A stretch of 64,000 nucleotides of DNA from Nymphaea colorata (taxonomy: Eukaryota > Streptophyta > Magnoliopsida > Nymphaeales > Nymphaeaceae), in assembly GCF_008831285.2 (NCBI RefSeq), contig NC_045139.1, positions 12,808,704-12,872,703 of the forward strand. Direction: 5' to 3'. Below, one piece after another: positions 23,431-34,218 of this stretch. Positions within the stretch are counted from its first letter, which is position 1; each line of letters begins with the position of its first letter. The notes under the pieces are model-generated. The model was not told the origin of the DNA. It did no database searches and worked only from the letters and a program-made list of their open reading frames with translations. Position numbers and translations under genes: made by a program.

Positions 23431-24453
23431 TAGAAATATGCAAGTTAGTATATGATTGAAACTTGAGTTGGGTGATTCAAAATCAATGAAATAAATCTTT
23501 CTTTCTATTAAAGTAAACTTGTTTTGGCTTGGTTGAGATAAAGATCACAACTTTAAGTTCTACAACCTGATCTAAGCTACAAGGGAGCTGGCTTTATATT
23601 GGAGTAACTCTTGTGAGCTAACTCTGACGACTCCTGGGTTTATGCACAATTGAAAAATGGCCTAATTGCTCAAATGCTAGGTAATTCTCAGAAACTTTGG
23701 TGAAAATGGCTTTATATTTTCTAGGTACAATGCGAGGAGGCAGGAGCAAAATGGTAATTTTTAGTTTGGGTGGCCTAGGTGATTTGGGTCTAGATATTCA
23801 ATGCTAGTAGGAAAACTGCTTATTTAGCTCAGAAATGACTCATTATTCTTAAAATTTGGTCATTGATAATCCATTTGAAGATATTAAGATGAAAGGTAAA
23901 ATAGTCATTTGAACTTGTAAAAATTTTGAGCACATGCAGCACATCAGTTTTGGCCTCCAATGTCGTAAGCTTTCATGTGGGTCACTTAAACCTTCTTCAT
24001 CTCAAGCGTTAGGTCAGGCAGTGATATTGTTTGGGGCATTTGAAATGGTATTTTCATCCTTGCCACTAAACTAGCATCACTAAAACAATAATTTGTTGGA
24101 GTGACTCATGTTTAATATTACTATGGATGGATTGTCAGTTTTGATTCGTAAGGCAGTTTATAGTGGTCTTCTAAATCCTATTAACTTGGCAGGCTTCTCC
24201 TCGCATATCCTTCAATATGAAAATGATCTAATTCTTTTTTTGAGGAGCCTTCTTTGCACCAAATGGCCATTATATTTATCATCTTTTTTCTCTTTCTCTT
24301 TAGCCTCTGAACTGCCTGTCAATGAGGAGAAGGGTGTTTTATTCCTCTTCAATGTTGATCGAGGCCTCCAGGATGTGGCATCCTCCATCTTTTGCTGTCA
24401 AGTGAAGACATACCCTTCACCTTAGCTTTGTTTACCACTTGGAGTTCAAAATC

Positions 24454-24695
24454 TATCATTGGTGTTTGATATAACGTATATGCCATAGTTGAATCTAGGC
24501 TAACCTCATGGAAGGCTTGATATTTGTTGATTGATAGCAGGATTACTTTGATAAGGCATGTTCTCTCTGCTCAGGAATGCTTTAGTTGCTATTTTTGGAA
24601 CGGCACCGAGAGCAACAACAAGAAACATCTATTGTCATGGAGCACAACCTGACACTCATCAACGGCCATTATCAGTAGGGCATGCAGCAGGGTGG
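24454..24695 (+). repeat. 242-bp direct repeat, first copy
   Basis: It begins tatcattggtgtttgat and ends gcagcagggtgg. It matches 25505-25746 with a single difference (tgaatctagg against tgaatccagg), so this duplication is much younger than the LINE that contains it. Confidence 0.97.
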
Positions 24696-25504
24696 CGAGT
24701 CGAGGTGGGCTGCTGCTTGTCCCTATGCGCCCTTTGACGCTGCCGACTTTGGCCAGTCACGTCGTTTTTTGCGTCAAGCGGCAACCTTATGTCCTTAGCT
24801 TTCTTAAGAAAAGGTCGCCGACTTTATTTATTCTTCTTCTTCTTCCTTTTTCTCGGTAGTTGGATTACAGATATTCTCTCTCTCTTTCTCTCTCTCTCGA
24901 AAGGATGACATTCGCTCCACGTAACCCCCCGTTGGCAAATACCAACGTACTTTTTTTCACTTTTCTAAGAACTAAACTTTCCCATTGGTCCCTTGTTTGA
25001 TCGTAATGGCTTGAATTTGTGCCAAGCGTCTGGTTGCCCACAATTTGCAGTTTTCCCCGTCTTCTCAGTGGCCTCCGGCAGCACCTTATCGCATGGACAG
25101 GAGTCGTACGCATCTGGAATCGAAGATCACAGGAAAGATTTCTTTCTGATCATCCGTTCCGCAGCAGTACTCAACGAACAAACTCGTATTGCATATCGAT
25201 CACGATGAACGACTAGAAAAAAGAGCCTCTGTGATGTGAGATTGCACACTTGGACATTGACTGAGAATCTCGCGCGTGGTCTCCTGCATGCATGATATGA
25301 TGTCTCAGACTTGGATATAGAGAATCTTAGGCTTCTCTTTAAAGTAGCTAGTGGAAGCTTCTATTTTTAACTATTTCGTGACTTTTGTACATGGGCAATT
25401 GGCACAACCATCTCCTCCTTATGATGGTCGACATACTTATATGCGCCATATTTACTCTCTCTTTTTTTTTCTGTTTTAACTTCAAGCATAGTTTCTATTT
25501 TCTA
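24696..25504. other. 809-bp foreign segment between 242-bp repeats
   Basis: This segment has no LINE similarity and interrupts the LINE reading exactly between the two 242-bp copies. It contains a TTC/TCTT tract (about 24830-24900) and GC-rich patches, but no recognised coding motif or terminal inverted repeat. It could be filler DNA captured in break repair with local duplication. Its source is not visible in this window. Confidence 0.75.
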
Positions 25505-25746
25505 TATCATTGGTGTTTGATATAACGTATATGCCATAGTTGAATCCAGGCTAACCTCATGGAAGGCTTGATATTTGTTGATTGATAGCAGGATTACTTT
25601 GATAAGGCATGTTCTCTCTGCTCAGGAATGCTTTAGTTGCTATTTTTGGAACGGCACCGAGAGCAACAACAAGAAACATCTATTGTCATGGAGCACAACC
25701 TGACACTCATCAACGGCCATTATCAGTAGGGCATGCAGCAGGGTGG
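25505..25746 (+). repeat. 242-bp direct repeat, second copy
   Basis: Near-identical to 24454-24695 at an offset of 1051 bases. LINE sequence continues directly after it (IGVLNLWLWN), so this copy, or the right part of it, is the original junction. Confidence 0.97.
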
Positions 25747-26300
25747 TATTGGAGTCCTTAATTTGTGGCTATGGAATGTAACACTTGTTTCAAAGTGGTG
25801 GTTCTTCATTCAGCATTCATATTTCCCTTGCACCACAGCCCTTAGACATAAATATTTGCAAGTGTCCTCCTTACTAACCTGACACTCATCAAGAAGACAT
25901 TCACACATTTGCCGCTCTTGGATCACAACTTGTTCATCTATTTGGGTAGTATTACTCCTCCTATTGCTCTGCAGTAAGAGAATAACCCATCCGTAACCAA
26001 AGATCTATCACTCTATTCTGCCACCGGAAGTAGGCTTGCTTTCATTTGACCGTATACATGTCCAAGGCCCAACCCCTCGATCTTCTTTGTTTGCATGCTT
26101 CATTCTTCATTACAAAGTTCAAGTTCAAAACAACCTTAAAAAAATGGTCTGGCTTCCAACTTGCTAGTAGATGCTGCCCTTGCCGCCTTAATGAGGCAAC
26201 ATCCTCACATTCGATTTGGACATGTCCAATTATGGAGGGTTGCGCATTTGTGGCGTGGCTAACTTTTAAATTTAAAGGCATCATGTTACTTTTCACTCCT

Positions 26301-26890
26301 TCTTGCTAACCGGTGAAAACAGTAAAAGAATAACTGAATGCCACTAAATTTTACAGTGCCGTAATCAAGCATTAGCGAGTCTATTGGAATCTTATGTAGT
26401 GTGGTTAACTTGGAAGGATTACAGGACATCCTACAAGAGCTGTTAAACAGACTCGATTGACCCAATGGTGGGGCGAGGCGAGGCAAGGCGAGGACCATGG
26501 GATGAGCTGCGTCATTATGCACCAAAGTTTTCAACGTGTGAAAATGCAGTTAACAAATCATGGTGGACAGAAAATTCATCCGCTTAACAGGGGATAAGTA
26601 GAAGACAATATGATGGATTGATTCTTTGTGAAGACAATGAATGTCTCTGAAAACAAACCATATATGCAGCTGGTAGCAGAGTTGCACAACGAAAAGCGTT
26701 ATTATGAAATATCTGAATCAAGAGTTTAACGCTCTCAATTTTTTTAGTGGTTATGACCCAGAGCTGAGTTCCACCTAAAGTTATCAAATGGAATTATAGA
26801 CGTGAAACCGTATGGAAAGTAAAATTAAGAAGCGAGGTGGCTTCAAAAATTTTAGGAAGCGTCCATGGGAGCGACGAAGTTGAGGAGTGA
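26301..26890. other. Non-coding stretch after the LINE
   Basis: No gene or transposon motif recognised. A short GGCGA-type run lies at 26469-26492. Confidence 0.5.
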
Positions 26891-26897
26891 GAAGGGA

Positions 26898-27090
26898 TTG
26901 GAGTTTGTCGCAAGAGGAGGGGGTAAATCGACTGAGGAAATTAAAGAGTAACAAGATGTCAGAATTTGTCGACGGAAAAAACAATAGGTCGCCGGAGAAG
27001 GGGATAAGTCCACTGAGGAAACTGAGGAGTAACAAGATGCCGGAAATTGTTGGCGGATAAAACGATAGGTCGCCGGAGAAGCACATGCAA
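26898..27090 (-). repeat. 81-bp tandem repeat, about 2.4 copies
   Basis: Units with gaggaaa...agtaacaagatg and ggtcgccggagaag repeat with an 81-bp period (gaggaa at 26934 and 27015), preceded by a partial copy. Read on the minus strand it lies downstream of a leader-like sequence (gaaaccctaaaaattgg near 27155-27175) and the period preserves frame, giving two 27-residue repeats. I do not recognise a protein; it may be a dead leader or a short gene fragment. Confidence 0.8.
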
Positions 27091-28112
27091 GATATGAGAG
27101 AAATGGAGAGAAAAGAGAGCCGGAAGAAAAAAGGCTCCACCCATTTCCAATTTTTAGGGTTTCAAAACCTATACTTTTCCTCAATTTCGAGAAACCAACA
27201 TTTTTTTTTAGTTTTTTTGCGTTTCAATTTTTTCAAAATAACGTTTTCCCTCTTTGATTTATACAAACATCAACGGCCATTATCAGATTCACGAATTTCG
27301 ATATTCAATATTTTTCTAAATTATAAGCTAACCAAACAAAAAACTTTTGTTGCGGCCATCACATTGGTAATTCGTGTAAAACTAATAAAATGAGCAATGG
27401 AGCTTAAGAATGATTCCACTAATAAATAAATGCCTCAGACCTTTTTAAAACATTTTTTTATTTAATTGCTTTTGACTTGTATATAAATATGAATTTGATT
27501 GGTTGAGACCTGAGAAGTAGGTAGTTGGAACATGAAGACTTTGCTGAAGTTTATCTGAATAACCTAAAGTATTAAGTACACATATGAATTTTACAATGAC
27601 CACAGCCAGCATTTGTATACAATTTAATACAAAGAGCTAGAGGGAACACACAGTGCAGTAATAAATACAACAAGTTTGAATATATTTCACGGACGCTTTG
27701 AAGAATACCACAAGCTAGAGAGGGACAAATAGTCCCTATTTACAGAGATGCAGCCATAAAACTGAAAGGAAAGAATGAAAACTACAATGAACCATAATCA
27801 TAAATATGGTCAAAAGGTTTTAATAGGTGAAGTTTTTCTTAGATAGTTTTTAGCAAAGCTGAAAATCTCAGAAAAAATTGGCAAAAAATTAGCAATTTTT
27901 TTAGGAAAAAAAACTTCAAAATTTGGAAAAACTAAAATAAACAAAAAATAACAATAAAACATAAAAGATAGTTGGATAAATTAATAAAATAACGTTTTAG
28001 TAGTGATAGAAATAAATAATTTAAGTTTTAAATTCTTAAAAATAAAAATAATGAGATCAACGGGCGAAAAAACTGTTGTGAGGGTACAATATATATATAT
28101 ATATGTTGTACC
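27091..28112. other. Non-coding flank left of copia-3
   Basis: AT-rich sequence without a recognised gene. Bases 27268-27286 repeat 19 bases of the 242-bp duplication (catcaacggccattatcag). A short (TA)n tract (28089-28104) followed by gttgtacc borders copia-3; the mirror image of this flank is found on the other side of the element. Confidence 0.6.
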
Positions 28113-28437
28113 TGTTGGATAGTGGCCATTGAGCCCTATCCGGATATTACTAGATTTTAATATAAAACTGTTCCTAAAAAATCTCCTAAAAAATCTTTCA
28201 AGGAACCGCAGCTAGGGTTTGGGGAAAACCTAAGGCTGGACAATATATACCTAGCAAGCTCTCCTGAATATGATTAGCTGTGAGCAGCCCCTTGGTTGAA
28301 AACCCCTAAAACTGGGTACTCCTTCCTTCTCTTCTTCTGGCTCTTGTTTTCCTATTCTTACACATGGGACGCTCGTTGGAGATCTTGCTGCATCCACAAA
28401 AGGCAGACTTCCGCTGCAAAGCACAACATATCCATCA
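28113..28437 (+). repeat. copia-3 5' LTR
   Basis: It starts TGTTGGATAGTGG, has a TATA-like tatata at about 28243-28249 and ends tccatca next to the primer site. Compared with the other two LTR copies it lacks about 18 bases (between ggatat and tactag, about 28147): half of the TAACTG palindrome. Confidence 0.93.
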
Positions 28438-28438
28438 A

Positions 28439-28450
28439 TGGTATCAGAGC
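28439..28450 (+). other. copia-3 primer binding site (tRNA-iMet)
   Basis: TGGTATCAGAGC, one base after the LTR end, complementary to plant initiator tRNA-Met. Confidence 0.95.
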
Positions 28451-29976
28451 ATTGGTTTATCGATCCCAAGTAAGCCCGTTCAGACTTCTGTGATGCCCTT
28501 GGTAAATGCCTAAGTATGTTTCATGCTGTGAATGCGTAAACATGCATCATGTTCCTCGAATCATGTTTCGTGAATGATGAAAGCATGCTAGATCAAAGGT
28601 TTAGAACTATGCTGCGTGGATGAAGCAAGTTAAGGCGTTCTGTTCGCAAATCAACATGCTTAGTGTTATTTCTGTGCATGTTATTCAAAAAGCATGACGA
28701 CTGCAAATCAATCCATAAAATTTCTGTGCCTGTTATTCTAGAATATGGTATTTCAGTTTATTTGTTCTCTGCTCCCTTTGAGATTTTCAGGTCTACGGCA
28801 CTATAGACTAGAAACTCTCCTTTATCAGACAACGCTGCCAATTTCAGACAGCATTGTCGGCTTCACAGAGCAGAGAACCTAAAAAGAACGGAAGGGAAAA
28901 CATATACCTTGTTTGAGTTTCCTTTTTTTGAAAACCCTCTGTTAACAGATGAGAAATCCTCCGTGATCAGTGTGATTTGCTTCGTCCCTGTTGCCTTGGT
29001 GCCGCTCAAGCTTTAAAACTGAGCGACGAAAATTTTTTCAAAAGGGGCAGAACGGGTTAGGGCTTGTGGTTCTTGACATTCTCACATCTTTCATCTCTAG
29101 AAACCCATTTTTTTTGTGTAAAAACTCGTCTCCTCTGCTTCTGCCCTCTCTGCCGACGAGCAGCAATCGCACGATTGTCTGCAACCGCTCTCTCCTTGTG
29201 CTGGTGGCAGAGAGGTGATTTTGGATGGAAGTACTGGCAGACTTTCCTCTCTGCCAGTTCACCCTTATCTCAACGAAAGCTAGAGGCAGAGAGAGAGGAA
29301 GACGTTATTGTAGCCTCTGGGTCTGCTGGAGGTAGGAGGTAGTCTTCCTCACGGAGGCAGCACAGAAAAAGCGAGCGAAAAAGGGGCGTCTGAAGACGTG
29401 GTCCGTCGAGGGCGTGAAGGCGTGAGAAACCCAAACGGAGAAGCAGCTCTCTCTTCTTTGTTTTTGATCATGAAAGAACGGTGGAAGCTCCACCGTTGGT
29501 CGCACGAGAAGAAAAGAGGCGCTCTCGTGAGGAGAGAGACGACGAAAGAGAAAATGAGAGAAAACGGGTGAAAAAGGGGTTTTTATAGTCAAAAGTTGAA
29601 AATTACAAAAACAGTCCATGATCTATGATCTATTTCCAAAAAGGGTGTTACATTTCTCAGAAATTAAAGCCGCAACATTTTTGCTAAAAAGTTTTTCAAA
29701 AAGAGGCTCGCGAAAGTGTTTTTCGTAAGAAACCGAGAACTTCATGATAAATTACTTCTGGGTACCTGCAGAGTTATTATAAATTCCTAAAAAGTGAGTT
29801 CCGAAATTTTTTTTCTCATTGGAAGACTGCGTCTTTATGCAAAATACATACAGCACCCTCTAGCCGGTCTTACATATTATGTTAGAATATTGTGAAATCT
29901 CTTGATGTGATATTCATTATAATATGATTCGCCTTTCTTAATTGTTCCTTTCTTGTCATGGGAAATTAATTTAGAA
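28451..29976 (+). other. copia-3 long untranslated leader
   Basis: About 1.5 kb without a gag-like reading. The middle part (28980-29560) is purine-rich and GC-richer than its neighbourhood. A perfect 10-bp inverted repeat, GGCAGAGAGG (29206-29215) and CCTCTCTGCC (29246-29255), could form a stem with a 30-base loop in the RNA; leaders of LTR elements carry dimerisation and packaging structures, but that role here is inference. Frames on either strand in this stretch are short. Confidence 0.6.
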
Positions 29977-30894
29977 ATGACTTCAAGAGTGGGAGCTTCT
30001 GAATTAGCTAAGACTGAAAAACTGAATGGGACAAATTTCCATACATGGAAGCGTAGGATAATGTTGGCCTTGACTTTGGAAAGACTCATTTATGTGATCA
30101 ACGAGCCTTTTCCTACTTTAGGAGAAAAACCCACAGATGAAGAGAAAAAGGCATATGAGTCATTTACTTCTGACGATCTAATGGCTAAAACTATCATGTT
30201 AGCCATCATGAAAGATGATCAAATTAGAGTCTTTAAGGATTATCCAACTGCCAAGGATATGTTTGGTATTATTGCTTCAAAATACAACACCATGACTGCT
30301 ATGCACATTCAGTTACTGCAAGAACAGTACAATTCCTATAGAATGAAAGAGTCAGACAATGTAATAGACCATGTTAATAAGATGTTGGTCATGGCTAAAG
30401 ATTTAGCCATTGTGGGGAATGTCATATCTGACAATATGCAGATAAGCACAATTCTGAACAGCCTACCTCCTTCTTGGGATATGACAGTTACTGCTTTGAG
30501 TGTTCAATTTGATACTCTTACTTTAGAAAAGCTTCCTATATAGTTAGTTCTACAGCAACAACGTCTGACCAAGAGAAATAGAGCAGAGTTGATGACAGTC
30601 CAGGAAAAACCTGCTAGTAGTCATGTGCCTATAAAACTAAAACAATTTAAAAATCGAAACGATGGCAAGTTCAAGGGCAATTATGTAGGTACTAAGAAAT
30701 CTCAAGGAACTGTAGTGAAATGCGACAGATGCGGGAAGCCTGGACATATAAAGAAGAATTGCAGGACAAAATTCTCGAGTAAGAAAGACAACAATGGTCA
30801 GGGCAACTACAACAGAAGGAAGCCTCAATGGGACTCTGACAGAGAAGTCATCTTTGTCGTGTCAGAATGTCTGTTTGCAGATGTAGATTTAACT
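29977..30894 (+). pseudogene. copia-3 gag with CCHC knuckle, one stop
   Basis: The first ATG of the frame is at 29977 (MTSRVGASELAKTEKLNG). The gag core is clear: KLNGTNFHTWKRRIMLAL, then the UBN2-type region (LLQEQYNSYRMKESDN, NSLPPSWD). A TAG at 30541-30543 interrupts it. The frame continues to the nucleocapsid knuckle CDRCGKPGHIKKNC (about 30721-30762), with perfect C-X2-C-X4-H-X4-C spacing, flanked by basic residues. Gag would assemble the virus-like particle and bind RNA. Everything is in frame with pol, so the element encodes one polyprotein as is usual for copia. Confidence 0.93.
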
Positions 30895-32358
30895 GGATGG
30901 TGGGTCGATTCGGGAGCTACTCGTCACATTGCAAAGACGAAAGAATGAGTGATCTACATGGAAAATCTGAGTCCGGGAACCCACAAGGTCTATATGGGAA
31001 ACAACTCTTATTGTGATGTCATGGGTGATGTCATGGGAATTGGGGCATATCGTCTAAATGTTGAGGGTACAAGTGTTGTACTTAACGAGGTTTTGTATGT
31101 CCCCTCCATGAGGAGGAATCTAGTGTCTGTTCCCGCACTAACTGGGAAAGGTTTTGAAGTACGTTTTATTCCAGGAAAAGTAACAGTGGGAAAACATGGA
31201 AGGTTCATGTTTGGTAGAAAATTTGTAAAAGAACATGGTATGTTCAAACTGAATGACATAAATGAAGCTTCAAGTTCTGCTTATTTCGATTGTGCAATGA
31301 GTGTGAATGTAAACTTATGGCATGAAAGATTAAGCCATATAAGCATAAAAAAGATGCAGACTCTAGCACAACAAGGTTTAATACCTGACATAAATATAAA
31401 TGATTTTGCGAAATGCGAGTCATGTGTATACGGAAAAATGACAAGAAAACCATTTCCGTCTGAAGTAATTCGAGCCACTGAATTATTAGAGACAATTCAT
31501 ACTAATATCTGTGGACCTTTCAGGATCCAAACTCATAATGGCAAATTATATTTCATAACATTTATTGACGACTTCTCAATATTTGGTTACATATACTTAA
31601 TCAGATATAAATCTGAAGCACTTGAGAAATTCAAGGAATACAAATCTGAAGTCGAGAGACAACTTGGAAGGAATATCAAAATCATAAGGTCTGATCGAGG
31701 AGGAGAATACACTTCTAGTGAATCCCTCGAATACTGTAAAAACCTTGGAATTAATAGGCAAAAGACAATGCCTAGGACACCACAACAAAATGGTGTGGCT
31801 GAGAGGTGTAACAGAACCCTCTTGAACATGGTGAGATCCATGTTGGCAGGAGCACAATTAGCAAAAGTTTTTTGGGGAGAAGCTGTGTTAACGGCTATGT
31901 ATACAATAAACCGAGTGCCCTGCAAAGCAGTTCCAACCACTCCTTATGAAAGATGGACTGGTGTAAAACCAGATCTGAGATATTTAAGGAGATGGGGATC
32001 TGTAGCACACGTGAAAATTTTAGATCCAAAACTGGATAAACTAGATAATATATCAGTGAGATGTATATTTATTGGATACCCAAAAGGATCCAAGGGCTAC
32101 AGATTATATCCTTCATCTATGAGACTTATAGAAAGCAGAGATGTAGAGTTCATAGAAGAACTCAATAATAAAGATTATGATCCAGTGGAATATCAAAATG
32201 ATACACTGGATGATCTGATTTATTCAGATGAACAGTCTGGTAATGAACCGACTGGAGGTCAGTCTGGTAATGAACCGACTGGAGGTCAGTTTGGCAATGA
32301 ACCAACTGAGCAAGAATCGCCTGAGGAACAGTCAGGAAATGATCCGACTGAAGATTAG
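30895..32358 (+). pseudogene. copia-3 protease and integrase
   Basis: Protease: WWVDSGATRHI at about 30897-30930, with a TGA at 30946-30948 shortly after. Integrase: zinc segment LWHERLSHIS ... CESCVYGK (about 31316-31435); catalytic core with HTNICGPF at the first acidic position, IIRSDRGGEYTS with the second Asp and QQNGVAERCNRTL with the glutamate. The first position is normally HTD, so one of the three catalytic acids is changed to Asn. The C-terminal part includes FIGYPKGSKGYR, then a run of repeated SGNEPTGGQ-type units (about 32230-32350) that form a variable linker. A TAG at 32356-32358 ends this open stretch. Confidence 0.93.
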
Positions 32359-34062
32359 TTAGGCAATGAACCGATTGATATGAATATTTCATCATCTCAG
32401 ACGTTATCAGGTCAAAAAAGACCTAGAGCTCCTCCTTCATATTTAAATGATTATTATGTATATCTGGCAGATGAGCTATGCTATTTAGCAGATATTGATG
32501 AAATGTCTGACAACCTGACATATGATGAAGCAGTTAGCTCGCATGAATCGTCAGATTGGGTGAATGCTATGGATGAAGAAATTGAATCCATAGAAAAGAA
32601 TAAAGTTTGGGAATTAGTAGATCTTCCTAATGACAGAAAACCCATTGGATGTAAATGGGTACTAAAGAAGAAGTATAAAGCTGACGGATCAGTTGAAAAA
32701 TTCAAAGCCAAACTAGTGGCGAAAGGTTTTTCCCAAAAGAAAGGAATTGATTATTCAGAGACCTATTCGCCGGTTGCAAAGTTTGCATCAATCAGAATAA
32801 TTTTGGCTATCGCGGCATTCTATGACTTGGATATTTGTTAGATGGATGTGAAGACTGCTTTTCTTATTGGTGAGTTGAAAGAAACTATATATATGACTCA
32901 ACCGCAAGGATATGTCATCAAGAAAAAAGAAGACAAAGTGTACAAGTTGAATAAATTGTTGTATAGACTGAAACAGTCTCCAAGACAGTGGTATTTTGCT
33001 TTTCACAAAGCAATTACAAAACTTGGGTTTGTAGCAAACCAACTAGACCACTATGTGTACGTTTGGAAAAGTGGGAGTCTTTTCTATATTCTATCATTAT
33101 ATGTTGATGACATATTACTAACAGGAAATGATAACGACATGATATACAAAACGAAGACTTGGCTAAACAAAAACTTTGAAATGAAGGACTTGGGTGAAGC
33201 ATCCTATATATTAGGAATAAAAATCACTCGAGATAGAAACTCAAGAATCCTGAGTTTAAGCCAGGAATGGTATATTGATTATATCTTGAAGAAATTTCGT
33301 ATGTTAGACTGCAAACCAATTGAGACTCCTATAGCTAAATGAGCAAACTTAAGCAAGAGTGATTGTCCCAGTGAAGGACAACAAAAATTAAATGTTTCAT
33401 ATGCACAAGCAGTTGGCAGTCTGATGTATTTAATGCTTTGTACCAGACCAGACATAAGCTTTCCCATCGGTCTGGTAAGTCGTTATCAAAGTAATCCTGA
33501 ATGGCCTCATTTGCAAACAGTCAAAAGAATTTTTCGGTATATTAAAGGAACAAAAAGACTGAAATTGTTTAATCAAGCAGATGAGCTAACTTTAGTTGGC
33601 TATTCCGATGCAGATTTTGCAGGCTGCAAAGATGATAGTAAATCCACTTCAGGGTATGTTTTTCTCTTTGGAGGTGGGGCGATAGCTTGGTCCTGTAAAA
33701 AACAGGGATGTGTTGCTCAGCACACACAGGAAGCAAAGTATATTGCTTGTAATGTTGCAACTACCTTTGCTGTCTGGATAAACCGGTTCTTGAAAGAATT
33801 GAAATTAAACCTTGATTGTGAACTTGTTCAACTGTACTGTGATAATCAGGCAGCTATATCTCTTATGAAGAATGGAACTCTTAGTTCAAAAAGTAAACAT
33901 ATAATGGTGAAATACCATTATGTTCATTAAATGATCGAGAAAAATGAAATCTCGGTTGATTACTTGCCTACCAATGATATGGTAGTTGATCCTTTAACCA
34001 ATGGAATATATGAAGACTTGTTTTCAAAACATGTAGCCTATATGGGGCTAAGATATATTTGA
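32359..34062 (+). pseudogene. copia-3 reverse transcriptase and RNase H
   Basis: Same frame as gag. RT: KVWELVDLPNDRKPIGCKW, SPVAKFASIRIILA, MDVKTAFLIGEL (a TAG at 32839-32841 stands just before it), LYRLKQSPRQWY and the catalytic LYVDDILLTGND at about 33097-33130. A TGA at 33340-33342 follows PIETPIAK. RNase H: YSDADFAGCKDDSKSTSGY, CVAQHTQEAKYIA and YCDNQAAISL. A TAA at 33928-33930 cuts the last 44 residues, after which the frame runs to its natural stop at 34060-34062 (AYMGLRYI). No frameshift anywhere. At 32839 and 32356 the family usually has Gln (CAG), which a single C-to-T change turns into TAG. Confidence 0.93.
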
Positions 34063-34218
34063 AAGGTTGTGAAGGAAAAACCATTGAATGGAAAACCTCG
34101 CTGTAAACCTTGGAAAAGGTTTAGGTTACGTTGGATAAGCCAATTATAGAAAACCACGTAACAAATTGAATATAAAAAACCCACATATAGTGGAAGTAAA
34201 CTGGTGGTCTCATGGCCA

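Larger units (their letters stand above)
19198..24099. mobile_element. 4.9-kb insertion splitting the LINE, type unknown
   Basis: LINE ORF2 breaks off in its 'GLRQGDP' codons at 19192 and resumes at the next codons at 24105. AGTGA occurs exactly at both joints (19193-19197 and 24100-24104), as a 5-bp target duplication would. The insert begins TGCCCAAATC but ends TTTGTTGG, so it lacks the CA end expected of an LTR element. No transposon protein is seen. It holds degenerate ATCC-rich sequence, a complete hAT MITE and a satellite-like block. Bases 19660-19760 resemble the end region of the large solo LTR at 47692-51443 (tagcgcctttactaagggta against ccgcctttaacagagataat), so it may be a decayed Ty3-type LTR or LTR-derived element. 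Confidence 0.5.
24105..26300 (+). pseudogene. L1-like LINE ORF2, second half of RT and zinc tail (copy 2)
   Basis: This continues the ORF2 broken at 19192. It starts LMFNITMDGLSVLIRKAV (family 'LFILVMEALS..I..A'), then LQYENDLILFL in place of the catalytic 'FADD' motif: the double aspartate is now END, so the polymerase site is destroyed. ELPVNEEKGVLF matches the 'GL.IN..KS' helix. After the 242-bp duplication and its insert, copy 2 of the duplication leads into IGVLNLWLWN and SKWWFFIQHS, then the zinc-binding tail at about 26100-26230. A deletion removes the end of that tail (junction near 26230) relative to copy 1. Many stops. Confidence 0.8.

Noticed and set aside
19198-24099. Helitron
   Set aside because: The joints are not A|T, no CTRR end with a hairpin was seen, and AGTGA flanks both sides, which Helitrons do not generate.
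26784-27184. Protein-coding gene on the minus strand
   Set aside because: Several overlapping frames are open only because of the 81-bp tandem repeat; no known domain and no consistent frame.
29000-29620. Coding sequence within the copia-3 leader, either strand
   Set aside because: Short frames in a purine/pyrimidine-skewed stretch between the primer site and gag; position and lack of motifs fit an untranslated leader.
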